Source: DATCLS01 sp035296625 (GTDB lineage Bacteria > Actinomycetota > Acidimicrobiia > Acidimicrobiales > VFJN01). Taken from it: a stretch of 64,000 nucleotides of DNA. The notes beneath the pieces were generated by a model. It did no database searches, had not been told where the DNA came from, and saw nothing but the letters and a program-made list of their open reading frames with translations. Positions 57,450-64,000 of the stretch are shown here, in pieces. Both the position numbers and the translations under genes were made by a program. The stretch's first letter is position 1, and each line of letters starts with the position of its first letter. Location of the stretch: the NCBI GenBank assembly GCA_035296625.1, contig DATHAO010000002.1:1-64000 (forward strand). The letters run 5' to 3'.

Positions 57450-57836
57450 TCAGCCGCCGGCAGCCTCGGAGCCCGCGGCCGCCCCCGCGGGCTGAGGAAC
57501 CGGCCAGGCCGTCGCCGGCCACGGCCGGGGCGGGCCCCCGCACCAGAGCCCGCCACCCGGGGCCGAGATGTCGGCGGCCACGTTGCCCAGCACGCTGTCC
57601 AGGGCGGCCAGCCCCGTGGCATTGCGGAGCTCGTCCCAGGCATCCTCGCCAGCGACGGCGCCGACGGCCACGATCGAGCCCTCCAGCTGCTGCTGCTCGA
57701 GCACCAGCGAGCTCGCCTCGGCCAGCAGGCGCTGCGCCCGCTGGTGCGCCAGCGCGATGCGCCGCCGCACATCGGTCGGAACGGTATCCGGTGAGATCGG
57801 CTCGGTAGCCCGATGCGTCTCGCGCACGATCTTCAT
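57450..57836 (-). CDS. Hypothetical helical protein
   Basis: The 128-residue protein is mostly helical. DVRRRIALAHQRAQRLLAEA is amphipathic and coiled-coil-like, followed by SSLVLEQQQLEGSIVAVGAV and a glycine/proline/tryptophan-rich tail. No signal peptide or transmembrane segment is evident. GAGGGAGA lies about five bases before ATG 57836. No family was recognised. Confidence 0.55.
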   Translation of the reverse strand: MKIVRETHRATEPISPDTVPTDVRRRIALAHQRAQRLLAEASSLVLEQQQLEGSIVAVGAVAGEDAWDELRNATGLAALDSVLGNVAADISAPGGGLWCGGPPRPWPATAWPVPQPAGAAAGSEAAGG

Positions 57837-57919
57837 CGCTCTCCCTCGTGGGTCGTCGTCGACGGCAGGGATCTGTTCCATTGCGATGTGTTCGAAACCG
57901 TCGGCCGGGCGGATGACCC

Positions 57920-58129
57920 TCAGTGCGGAAAACCCTCCACCGGACCCTCGGCCTCGGGGTCGAGGTCGCCGTCCTCGCCGGGGACGACCAGGTCCCAGCG
58001 GTCGAGGCAGTCCTCGCAGCGGTAGCTGACGAGATCCCCGGGCAACCAGTCGCGCTCGCTGGGCGGGTAGGAGTTCAGGTGCGCGCGTCCCCCGCAGTCG
58101 ATGCAGGTGATGACCGCTTCGATCTCCAC
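57920..58129 (-). CDS. Small zinc-ribbon protein
   Basis: The 69-residue protein contains two cysteine pairs, TCIDCGGRAHL and SYRCEDCLDRWDL, spaced like a zinc ribbon, and an acidic tail. It is probably a structural or nucleic-acid-associated small protein. GTG 58129 follows a TAGGGT -10 box by six bases, which lies at the end of the next gene upstream. It starts nine bases after the enoyl-CoA hydratase stop. Confidence 0.75.
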   Translation of the reverse strand: MEIEAVITCIDCGGRAHLNSYPPSERDWLPGDLVSYRCEDCLDRWDLVVPGEDGDLDPEAEGPVEGFPH

Positions 58130-58138
58130 GGCCGGACC

Positions 58139-58858
58139 CTACCGGCGGGGCCGCTGCTCGAACCCGGTGACGCCCTGCGCGAACCCCTCAGCGAAGATGA
58201 CCTCGCGGCCGAGCCGGTCCTCGTTGGCCAGCGCTTCGTCGAGGCTCACGCCAAGGCCGTCGTAGACGGCCCTGCGGTCGTTGACCACGGCCAGCCAGGG
58301 GGACCCGGCGATGTCGGCCGCGAGGGCGACGGCGGCGTCGAGGGCGGTACCGGCGGGCACGAGCCGGTCGACGAAGCCCATGCGCTCGGCCTCGGCGGCG
58401 TCGATCTCGCGCCCCGTGAGGATGAGGTCGAGCGCCCGGCCCAGGCCGACGATGCGGGGGAGGCGGTACGTGCCGCCGTCGACGAGCGGCACGCCCCACC
58501 GGCGCTCCAGGCACCCGAACCGGGCGGTGTCGCCCGCCACCCGCAGGTCGCACCACGCGGCCAACTCCATGCCGCCCGCCACGCACCAGCCCTCGACGGC
58601 GGCGATCACCGGCTTGGACAGCGTCAGGCGTGTCGGGCCGAGCGGCCCGCTGGCACGCAGGCGAGGCAGGTCGCGCAGGTTTGCGCCCGCGCAGAACGCC
58701 GCCTCGTCGCCCGTCAGCACCGCCACGCGGGCGCCGTCGTCGGCGTCGAAGGCGACCAGCTCGTCGTGGAGCCGGGCGGCGGTCTCGCTGTTGATGGCGT
58801 TGCGGGCGTGGCCCTGGTCGATGCGCACGACGCGGACGGCGGGGGCCTGCTCGGTCAT
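58139..58858 (-). CDS. Enoyl-CoA hydratase/isomerase family protein
   Basis: The 239-residue crotonase-fold protein has the CoA-oxyanion loops AAFCAGANLRDLPRLRASG and KPVIAAVEGWCVAGGMELAA, and LRVAGDTARFGCLERRWGVP, LTGREIDAAEAERMGFVDRL in order. The usual catalytic glutamates of true hydratases are only partly conserved, so isomerase or other crotonase activity is possible. ATG 58858 gives the family N-terminus; the open frame extends to 59236 as shadow of rsmD. It is divergent from rsmD with a 37-bp gap. Confidence 0.88.
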   Translation of the reverse strand: MTEQAPAVRVVRIDQGHARNAINSETAARLHDELVAFDADDGARVAVLTGDEAAFCAGANLRDLPRLRASGPLGPTRLTLSKPVIAAVEGWCVAGGMELAAWCDLRVAGDTARFGCLERRWGVPLVDGGTYRLPRIVGLGRALDLILTGREIDAAEAERMGFVDRLVPAGTALDAAVALAADIAGSPWLAVVNDRRAVYDGLGVSLDEALANEDRLGREVIFAEGFAQGVTGFEQRPRR

Positions 58859-58895
58859 GGCGGGAGCATGCCACCGCGCTCGGTACCGTGCGCGG

Positions 58896-59441
58896 GTGCG
58901 CGTGGTGGGAGGGACGGCCCGGGGCCGGCGGCTGGTGGCGCCGCTTGGTGACCGCACCCGGCCCACGACCGACCGGGTGCGTGAGGCGGTGTTCAACGCC
59001 CTGTGGAGCCGCGGGGCCGTCGAGGGCGCCGACGTGCTCGACCTGTTTTCCGGCAGCGGGGCGCTGGGCATCGAGGCGCTGTCCCGCGGGGCGCGCCACG
59101 CCACGTTCGTCGACACCGACGCCGCCGCCCGCCGTGCCGTGGCCGCCAACCTCGCGGCCTGCGGCCTGGCGGCACGCGCCGAGGTCGTCGGTATCCCGGT
59201 CGAGCGGTTCCTCGCCCGCCGGGCGGACGCGGGCACCGCGCCGGCCGACCTGGCCTTCTGCGACCCGCCGTACGGGTTCGCGGGGTGGGACGCGCTGCTC
59301 GCACGCCGCCCCGCCGAGCTCGTCGTCGCCGAGTCCGGGGAACCCGTCGACCCGCCCGCGGGGTGGCGGCTCGTGCGGGACGGCCGCTACGGCACCACGT
59401 GGGTGGGCTTCCTCGAGGCCGTTGACCACGACGGAAGGTGA
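58896..59441 (+). CDS. rsmD: 16S rRNA (guanine966-N2)-methyltransferase RsmD
   Basis: The 181-residue protein has the RsmD pattern: VRVVGGTARGRRLVAP, RPTTDRVREAVFNAL, the SAM motif VLDLFSGSGALGIEALSRGA and the catalytic DPPYGF. It methylates G966 of 16S rRNA. GTG 58896 follows TACCGT (58884-58889) by six bases. It restarts the conserved core block and is followed by coaD, 72 bases away. In related genomes it usually follows recG directly. Confidence 0.93.
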   Translation: MRVVGGTARGRRLVAPLGDRTRPTTDRVREAVFNALWSRGAVEGADVLDLFSGSGALGIEALSRGARHATFVDTDAAARRAVAANLAACGLAARAEVVGIPVERFLARRADAGTAPADLAFCDPPYGFAGWDALLARRPAELVVAESGEPVDPPAGWRLVRDGRYGTTWVGFLEAVDHDGR

Positions 59442-59513
59442 AGGTGCGGGCGCCCTCGGGGGTACCGTACTGGCGCAGGTGCGGCGCCAGCCCCCGCGAT
59501 CAGGAGCGCGACA

Positions 59514-59996
59514 GTGACGACCGTCCTCTATCCGGGATCGTTCGACCCCATCCACAACGGCCACGGAGAGATCATCGAGGTCGCGTCGCGGTTGTTCGAC
59601 GAGGTCGTCGTGGCCGCGGTCCGGAACCCACAAAAGGGCGAGGCGCTCTTCACGCTGGCCGACCGCCAGGCGATGATCGAGGAGTCGACGGCGCACCTCG
59701 GCAACGTGCGGGTCACGATGTTCTCCAGCCTGGTCGTCGACCTGGCCCGCGAGGTCGGGGCTGACTTCATCATCAAGGGCCTGCGCGTGGTGGCCGACTT
59801 CGAGTCCGAGCTCATGATGGCGCGCATGAACAAGGCGGTGTCGGGCATCGAGACGATGTTCGTGCCCTCGACGTCCGAGCACTCGTACCTGGCGTCGAAG
59901 TTCATCCGTGAGATCGCCCGCTTCGGGGGTGACGTGTCGTCGATGGTGCCCGAGGCCGTCAGCAAGCGCCTGCGCGAGAAGTACCGGTCCACATGA
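59514..59996 (+). CDS. coaD: Phosphopantetheine adenylyltransferase
   Basis: The 160-residue enzyme makes dephospho-CoA from 4'-phosphopantetheine and ATP. The nucleotidyltransferase motif LYPGSFDPIHNGHGEII is at the N-terminus, with KGLRVVADFESELMMARMN and SEHSYLASKFIREIARFGG following. GTG 59514 starts it. Its stop overlaps the next ATG (ATGA), so translation is coupled to the SepIVA-like gene. The length and all motifs match CoaD. Confidence 0.96.
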   Translation: MTTVLYPGSFDPIHNGHGEIIEVASRLFDEVVVAAVRNPQKGEALFTLADRQAMIEESTAHLGNVRVTMFSSLVVDLAREVGADFIIKGLRVVADFESELMMARMNKAVSGIETMFVPSTSEHSYLASKFIREIARFGGDVSSMVPEAVSKRLREKYRST

Positions 59997-60589
59997 GCAC
60001 CGACGACCGCTCGTTCGACGCCAGGGTGGCCCAGCGGGTGCCCGGTGGCGACGTCGAGGCGCTGCTCCAGCGCGTCCACGAGGTCATCGACACCGCCCGC
60101 CCGGCACCGCTGTCCACGCAGGTCAAGGTCGACCGCGACGAGCTGCTCGACCTGCTCGACCAGGCCATCGAGCGTCTGCCCGACGAGGTGCGGGCGGCCC
60201 GCTGGCTCATGAAGGACCGCGACGAGTTCCTCGAGCGCACCCAGCGCGAGGCCGATGACATCCTCGCGGCCGCGCGGGGCCAGGCCGAGCGGATGGTGCA
60301 GCGGTCCGAGGTCCTCAAGGCGGCCGAGGCCACGTCGCGACGCATCGTCGAGCAGGCAAAGCTCGAGGCGAGCCGGCTGCGCAACGAGTGCGACGACTTC
60401 TGCGACCGGCGCCTCGCCCAGTTCGAGACCGTGCTCGAGCGGACCATGGGCGTCGTGGCCGCCGGCCGGGTCAAGCTGCGGGGACCGATCCCCGAGGCCG
60501 AGCCGGCCCCCGAGGACGACGACGCCGACGACGGCGACCAGGCCGAGGAGGCCGAGGGCGCGCTCTACGACCAGGACGACTGGCGATGA
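59993..60589 (+). CDS. SepIVA/DivIVA-like coiled-coil cell-division protein
   Basis: The 198-residue protein is almost entirely helical: VDRDELLDLLDQAIERLPDE begins a long coiled coil through MKDRDEFLERTQREADDILA and AEATSRRIVEQAKLEASRLR to about residue 150. A strongly acidic tail (EDDDADDGDQAEEAEG) follows. Length, layout and position beside the DUF177 gene match mycobacterial SepIVA (Rv2927c), which affects septation and cell-wall synthesis. It overlaps coaD and DUF177 by 4 bases on each side. Confidence 0.75.
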   Translation: MSTDDRSFDARVAQRVPGGDVEALLQRVHEVIDTARPAPLSTQVKVDRDELLDLLDQAIERLPDEVRAARWLMKDRDEFLERTQREADDILAAARGQAERMVQRSEVLKAAEATSRRIVEQAKLEASRLRNECDDFCDRRLAQFETVLERTMGVVAAGRVKLRGPIPEAEPAPEDDDADDGDQAEEAEGALYDQDDWR

Positions 60590-61110
60590 GCGCCAACCCG
60601 TTCCTCGTCCCGACTGCCGAGCTGTTCCGCCACCGCGGCGCCCGCCACCACGTCGAGCGGGCCGGCCCGTTCCCCGGCCTCGGCCTCAGCGCCTCGCGCC
60701 TCACCGACGACGACGTCGTGGTCGAGCTGACGCTGGAGGCGCAGGGCCAGACACTCATCGCCAACGGCGCGGCCACGGCCCGGTGGCTGGGGGAGTGCCG
60801 CCGCTGCCTCGAGCCGACCGGTGGTGAGCTGGTGGTCGAGCTGCACGAGGTGTTCGAACCCGAGCCCGTCGAGGGCGAGACCTACCCGCTCGGCACCGAC
60901 CACGTCGACCTTGCCCCGGCCGTGCGCGAGGCGATCGCCCTGGCCCTGCCGCTCGCCCCGTTGTGCGACGAGGCCTGCGGGGGCCCCGACCCCGAGGGCC
61001 ACCCCGTGGGCGAGGAGGCCGGCGACGACGAGGCCGAGGCCGGGGGGGTCGACGGCGCGGCCGCCGATCCCCGGTGGGCCGCCCTCGATCAGCTCCGCTT
61101 CGACCGGTAG
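60586..61110 (+). CDS. DUF177/YceD family protein
   Basis: The 174-residue protein belongs to the YceD family linked to rRNA processing and large-subunit biogenesis. WLGECRRCLEPTGGELVVEL is the hallmark, and a second pair LCDEACGG completes a likely zinc site. YPLGTDHVDLAPAVREAIAL is the conserved acidic segment. ATG 60586 overlaps the previous stop. The gene precedes rpmF by 123 bases, the standard order in bacteria. Confidence 0.9.
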   Translation: MSANPFLVPTAELFRHRGARHHVERAGPFPGLGLSASRLTDDDVVVELTLEAQGQTLIANGAATARWLGECRRCLEPTGGELVVELHEVFEPEPVEGETYPLGTDHVDLAPAVREAIALALPLAPLCDEACGGPDPEGHPVGEEAGDDEAEAGGVDGAAADPRWAALDQLRFDR

Positions 61111-61233
61111 CGGCACCTCGCACAGGCCGTCGCCGGGTTACCGGGTGGCGGTCGGGACCCGCTAGCATCTCCTCCTTGCGCCCGCGGGCGCGTCCACTCT
61201 CTCCCACGAACGACGAGTCGCGTAGGAAGACCC

Positions 61234-61413
61234 ATGGCCGTCCCCAAGAAGAAGACCTCCAAGGCCAAGAGCCGCAGCCGGCGGGCGGCCGCCTGGCGCC
61301 TCGAGCGCCCGTCGCGCAGCGTCTGCCCGCATTGCAGCGCCGCCAAGCTGCCCCACGTGGTGTGCGGCAACTGCGGCTGGTACGGCGGCCGCCAGGCCAT
61401 CGAGGTCGATTGA
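61234..61413 (+). CDS. rpmF: Ribosomal protein bL32
   Basis: The 59-residue protein starts MAVPKKKTSKAKSRSRRAAA and carries two cysteine pairs, VCPHCSAAK and VCGNCGWYGG, forming the zinc ribbon of the C+ type of L32. AGGAAGA lies a few bases upstream of ATG 61234. A hairpin begins at its last codon. It sits in the classic position between the DUF177 gene and plsX. Confidence 0.95.
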   Translation: MAVPKKKTSKAKSRSRRAAAWRLERPSRSVCPHCSAAKLPHVVCGNCGWYGGRQAIEVD

Positions 61414-61433
61414 CGGCGCCCTTGGCGCCGTCA
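61411..61433 (+). terminator. Hairpin overlapping the rpmF stop codon
   Basis: TGACGGCGCC and its exact complement enclose a 3-base loop (CTT). The stop codon lies in the left arm and plsX starts 12 bases after the right arm. It may be a partial terminator or an RNA-processing element between rpmF and plsX. Confidence 0.5.
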
Positions 61434-61445
61434 CGCACCACCACG

Positions 61446-62426
61446 ATGCTGCCGATCGCCGTCGACGCCATGGGCGGCGACAACGCGCCCGGCGCCATCG
61501 TCGAGGGCGCCCGCCGGGCCGCCGACGAGCTGGGCATCCCGATCGTGCTGGTCGGGCGACCCGACGAGACCGACCCGCTGCGCGGCGACCTCGACCTGCT
61601 GGCGGCCTCGGAGGTCATCGGCATGGACGCGGACGCCGGCGCCAGCGTGCGGCGCATGAAGGACTCGTCCCTCGTGCGCGCGGCCGAGGCGGTGCGCGAC
61701 GGCAGGGCCTCGGCCATGGTCAGCGCGGGCAACACCGGCGCGACGATGGCCTCGGCGCTGCTGCGCATGGGGCGCATCAAGGGCGTCGCCCGCCCGGCGA
61801 TCGCCACGCCCATCCCGGTCGTAGGCTCGACCCCGACGGTTCTGCTCGACGCCGGCGCCAACGCCGAGTGCCAGGCCGCCTGGCTCGTGCAGTTCGCCCA
61901 GATGGGAGCCGTGTTCGCCCGCCACCGCTACGGCATCGCCGAGCCCCGGGTCGGCCTGCTCTCGATCGGCGAGGAGTCCACCAAGGGCAACGACCTGGTG
62001 AAGGAAACCCACGCGCTGCTCGCCGAGCCCGGGGCACTGGCGGGCTCCGGTGCCCGCTTCGTCGGCAACGTCGAGGGCCGCGACATCATGACGCCCGACG
62101 TCGACGTGATCGTGACCGACGGCTTCACCGGCAACGTCACCCTCAAGACGCTCGAGGGCGGCATGAAGGCCCTGGTGCGCGCCGTGCTCGAGACGCTCGG
62201 CGCCAGCGACGTGGGCGACCGGGCCGTCGAGGCCCTGCTACCGCTCTACGCCGAGCTCGATCCCGACAGCACCGGCGGCGCCATGCTCCTCGGCGTCGAC
62301 GGGGTCTGCATCATCAGCCACGGCTCGTCGTCGGCCACCGCCGTCGTCAACGCCGCCCGCGTGGCGCGCGAGATGGTCGAGGGCGAGGTCGTCGAGCGGC
62401 TGCGCGAGGCGATCGCCGCCGGCTGA
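61446..62426 (+). CDS. plsX: Phosphate acyltransferase PlsX
   Basis: The 326-residue protein begins MLPIAVDAMGGDNAPGAIVE, the PlsX signature. VSAGNTGATMASALLRMGRI, NAECQAAWLVQFAQMG and VIVTDGFTGNVTLKTLEG follow. It converts acyl-ACP to acyl phosphate, the first step of membrane phospholipid synthesis. ATG 61446 fits the family; the upstream extension of the frame overlaps rpmF and DUF177 as shadow. Confidence 0.96.
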   Translation: MLPIAVDAMGGDNAPGAIVEGARRAADELGIPIVLVGRPDETDPLRGDLDLLAASEVIGMDADAGASVRRMKDSSLVRAAEAVRDGRASAMVSAGNTGATMASALLRMGRIKGVARPAIATPIPVVGSTPTVLLDAGANAECQAAWLVQFAQMGAVFARHRYGIAEPRVGLLSIGEESTKGNDLVKETHALLAEPGALAGSGARFVGNVEGRDIMTPDVDVIVTDGFTGNVTLKTLEGGMKALVRAVLETLGASDVGDRAVEALLPLYAELDPDSTGGAMLLGVDGVCIISHGSSSATAVVNAARVAREMVEGEVVERLREAIAAG

Positions 62427-62481
62427 CCTGCGGCACCGCCGCCACCCGTCCACATCTGGGGCGCCGGGTTGGGGGTCCCGT

Positions 62482-62487
62482 TACACT
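62482..62487 (+). promoter_or_regulatory. Candidate -10 box of acpP (TACACT)
   Basis: TACACT lies 33 bases before the acpP GTG. A short leader would contain the Shine-Dalgarno AGGAG near 62510. No convincing -35 box was seen. Confidence 0.3.
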
Positions 62488-62520
62488 GCCGCCCGCACCG
62501 GCCCGAAACAGGAGACAAAC

Positions 62521-62808
62521 GTGCCTGCCGAAACCCATGTCGAGCGTGGTCCGCTCGATCGCCAGCAGGTGTTCGAGCTGATCCGTGACCGCCTGGCCGA
62601 CATCCTCGAGGTCGAGCCGGCGACGATCCACGAAGGCGATTCGTTCACCGACGACCTCGAAGCCGACTCGCTCGCACTGATCGAGCTGGCGGAGGCGCTG
62701 GAGGAGGAGATCGGCGAACGGAGCGTCGGCTTCCGCATCGAGGACGAGGACCTGGAAGACATCAAGTCGGTGCGTGACGCCGTCGACTACGTCCTCGCGC
62801 GGCTCTAG
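62521..62808 (+). CDS. acpP: Acyl carrier protein
   Basis: The 95-residue acidic four-helix protein carries growing acyl chains in fatty-acid synthesis. The phosphopantetheine site is S50 in DLEADSLALIELAEALEE; the usual DSL motif is kept. The N-terminal extension of about 12 residues is a little longer than average. AGGAGA lies before GTG 62521. It stands between plsX and rnc, a common arrangement, and its TAG is in frame with the downstream rnc open frame. Confidence 0.95.
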   Translation: MPAETHVERGPLDRQQVFELIRDRLADILEVEPATIHEGDSFTDDLEADSLALIELAEALEEEIGERSVGFRIEDEDLEDIKSVRDAVDYVLARL

Positions 62809-62817
62809 GGGCCGGTC

Positions 62818-63540
62818 ATACCACTTCCCGTCCCGGCCCTCGACGAACTGGCAGCGCGTCTCGGCGTAGAGCTCCCCGAACCCGAGGTGCTGGCGCCCGC
62901 GCTCGTGCACCGCTCGTGGTGCGCCGAGAACCTCGGCTTCAACTCGAACGAGCGGCTCGAGTTCCTCGGCGACGCCGTGCTCGGGGTGATCATCACCGAT
63001 CACGCCTTTCACGCCTACCCCGCGCTGAGCGAGGGTGAGCTGACCGACGTGCGCAAGGCCGTCGTCAACGCCGTGACGCTGGCGGAGGTGGCCGACGAGC
63101 TGGGCCTCGGCCAGCACCTGCTGCTCGGCAAGGGCGAGGAGCAGTCGGGCGGGCGCGAGAAGCCGTCGATCCTGGCCGACGCGCTCGAGGCGGTGCTGGG
63201 CGCCGTCTACGTGTCGGCCGGCATGCGGACCGCGCACGACCTCGTCCTGCGCCTGCTCGGCTCGCGGGTCGCCGAGGCGCACGCCGGGGGGCCGGGTGGG
63301 CAGGACTACAAGAGCCGGCTCCAGGAGCTGGCCGCTCGTCTCTTCGACGAGGCGCCCAAGTACGAGACCCTCGCCGAGGGCCCGGACCACGCCCGTCGCT
63401 TCCACGTGACGGTGTCCGTGGCCGGCGTCCCCCGGGGGCGCGGGGACGGCCGGTCGAAGAAGCAAGCCGAGCAGGTCGCCGCCCGCGCTGCCTTCACCAC
63501 GCTGGCGGCCGAGGTGAGGAACGACGACGAGGATGCCTGA
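62818..63540 (+). CDS. rnc: Ribonuclease III
   Basis: The 240-residue protein (if started at 62818) cleaves double-stranded RNA, including rRNA precursors. The catalytic block NERLEFLGDAVLG and second acidic site ILADALEAVLGAVYVSAG are intact. The C-terminal dsRNA-binding domain runs from DYKSRLQELAA to KKQAEQVAARAAF. The family N-terminus LDELAARLGVELPEPEVLAP is encoded, but no ATG, GTG or TTG precedes it after the in-frame acpP stop. ATA 62818 is the best-placed candidate. GTG 62887 would remove the first helix. CTG 62848 is a third option. Confidence 0.9.
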   Translation: MPLPVPALDELAARLGVELPEPEVLAPALVHRSWCAENLGFNSNERLEFLGDAVLGVIITDHAFHAYPALSEGELTDVRKAVVNAVTLAEVADELGLGQHLLLGKGEEQSGGREKPSILADALEAVLGAVYVSAGMRTAHDLVLRLLGSRVAEAHAGGPGGQDYKSRLQELAARLFDEAPKYETLAEGPDHARRFHVTVSVAGVPRGRGDGRSKKQAEQVAARAAFTTLAAEVRNDDEDA

Positions 63541-64000
63541 CCTGCCCGAGATCGAGACGCTGCGCCGCGGTCTGGAACGTGAGACCGTCGGCCGGCGGGT
63601 GAAGTCGGCCGAGGTGACCGTGGCCGATGCCGTCAGGCGCAACGGTGGCAAGAAGGGCTTCGAGACCCGCCTCGAGGGCACGAAGATCAAGAGCGTCGAG
63701 CGCCGCGGTTCCCTCCTCGCGCTGACCCTCGACAGCGGCGACCTGCTGGTCCTCGACATCGGCGACTCGGGCCGCCTGCTGCGCGCCGCCCCGAAGGACC
63801 CGGCCGGCCCCGACCTCGCCGTGACGATCAGCTTCACCCAGGGCGGCGTGCTGCGCCTGTCCGATGCCGAGGGCAAGGCCGAGGCGTTCGTTGTCGCCCC
63901 CGAGCTGCTGGCGGCGGAGGTTCCGGCCCTGGCCGAACTGGGCCTCGACCCGGTCGCCTCCCCGGTGTCGTGGACGGCCTTCGCGCACGCCCTCGTGGCC
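63533..64000 (+). CDS. Fpg/MutM-like protein with degenerate catalytic residues (partial)
   Basis: The first 156 residues are visible; the gene runs off the window. MPDLPEIETLRRGLE, TKIKSVERRG and LVLDIGDSGRLLR align with the N-terminal domain of formamidopyrimidine-DNA glycosylase. The proline after Met is kept, but the catalytic Glu is Asp and the strand lysine is Ser. HLGMSG reads DIGDSG, and DPRRFG reads DAEGKA. A glycosylase reaction is therefore unlikely; a structural or DNA-binding role is possible. The zinc-finger end cannot be seen. It overlaps rnc by 8 bases. Confidence 0.8.
   Translation, partial: MPDLPEIETLRRGLERETVGRRVKSAEVTVADAVRRNGGKKGFETRLEGTKIKSVERRGSLLALTLDSGDLLVLDIGDSGRLLRAAPKDPAGPDLAVTISFTQGGVLRLSDAEGKAEAFVVAPELLAAEVPALAELGLDPVASPVSWTAFAHALVA

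Larger units (their letters stand above)
41348..58138. other. Putative accessory insertion splitting recG from rsmD-coaD
   Basis: About 17.5 kb separates recG (ends 41347) from rsmD (starts 58896), which usually lie next to each other in actinobacteria. The left edge carries an integrase-like C-terminal fragment, and several genes near it are frameshifted. The right limit is uncertain: the enoyl-CoA hydratase and zinc-ribbon genes may be either core or cargo. No flanking direct repeat was seen by eye. Confidence 0.5.

Overview
The window is very GC-rich, with dense short-spaced genes on both strands and many GTG starts. A fused 2-oxoglutarate decarboxylase/dehydrogenase (Kgd type), a SepIVA-like protein next to a DUF177 gene, an UvrD2-like helicase with an HRDC-like end, GTP-dependent PEPCK and a MhuD-like haem monooxygenase all point to an actinobacterium. 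The gene styles fit the class Acidimicrobiia best, but that placement is inference. No rRNA, tRNA or CRISPR array was found.

Layout. 0-4 kb: sulfate assimilation (cysQ facing cysD-cysN-cysC). 4-25 kb: GNAT acetyltransferase, DUF885 peptidase-like protein, ettA, kgd, a diiron ferritin-like protein, a lipoprotein, HAD, M20 peptidase, a large NYN-S1 RNase-like protein with a repetitive basic tail, xthA, thioesterase, DUF2505, uvrD2, a minimal metallopeptidase, a PH/SHOCT membrane protein and a BtuF-like protein. 26-33 kb: galT-galK, alpha/beta hydrolase, AMACR-like CoA enzyme, PIG-L deacetylase, SGNH lipoprotein, GH16. 33-37 kb: MhuD-like protein, membrane proteins, a stand-alone RAM domain, hsp20 with a HAIR-like operator, pckG, cold-shock-like protein, rpmB. 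37.5-41.3 kb: fakA-like and recG.

The actinobacterial core block rpmB / DAK2 / recG / rsmD / coaD / sepIVA-like / DUF177 / rpmF / plsX / acpP / rnc / fpg is present, but it is split. About 17.5 kb lies between recG (ends 41347) and rsmD (starts 58896). This insert opens with what looks like the C-terminal end of a tyrosine integrase. It carries a secreted protease, two frameshifted genes, two paralogous winged-helix regulators (one frameshifted in its P-loop, the other with a degenerate P-loop), a MaoC dehydratase, an OsmC / FAD oxidoreductase cassette, a methyltransferase, a GT39 membrane protein, MtfA, an AlaX editing protein and an enoyl-CoA hydratase. Visible frameshifts are confined to 43-45 kb, which argues for real decay there.

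A recurring regulatory theme is a TANNNT-like -10 box 6-10 bases before the start codon, with no Shine-Dalgarno sequence. This is seen at about 18 genes and suggests many leaderless mRNAs. It also settled several start choices. The most unusual observations are the NYN-S1 protein with its RRRSR-repeat tail, an Fpg-like protein that has lost most catalytic residues, an RNase III gene whose best start codon is ATA, and a MhuD-like protein with a collagen-like glycine insertion beside the haem-ligand histidine.
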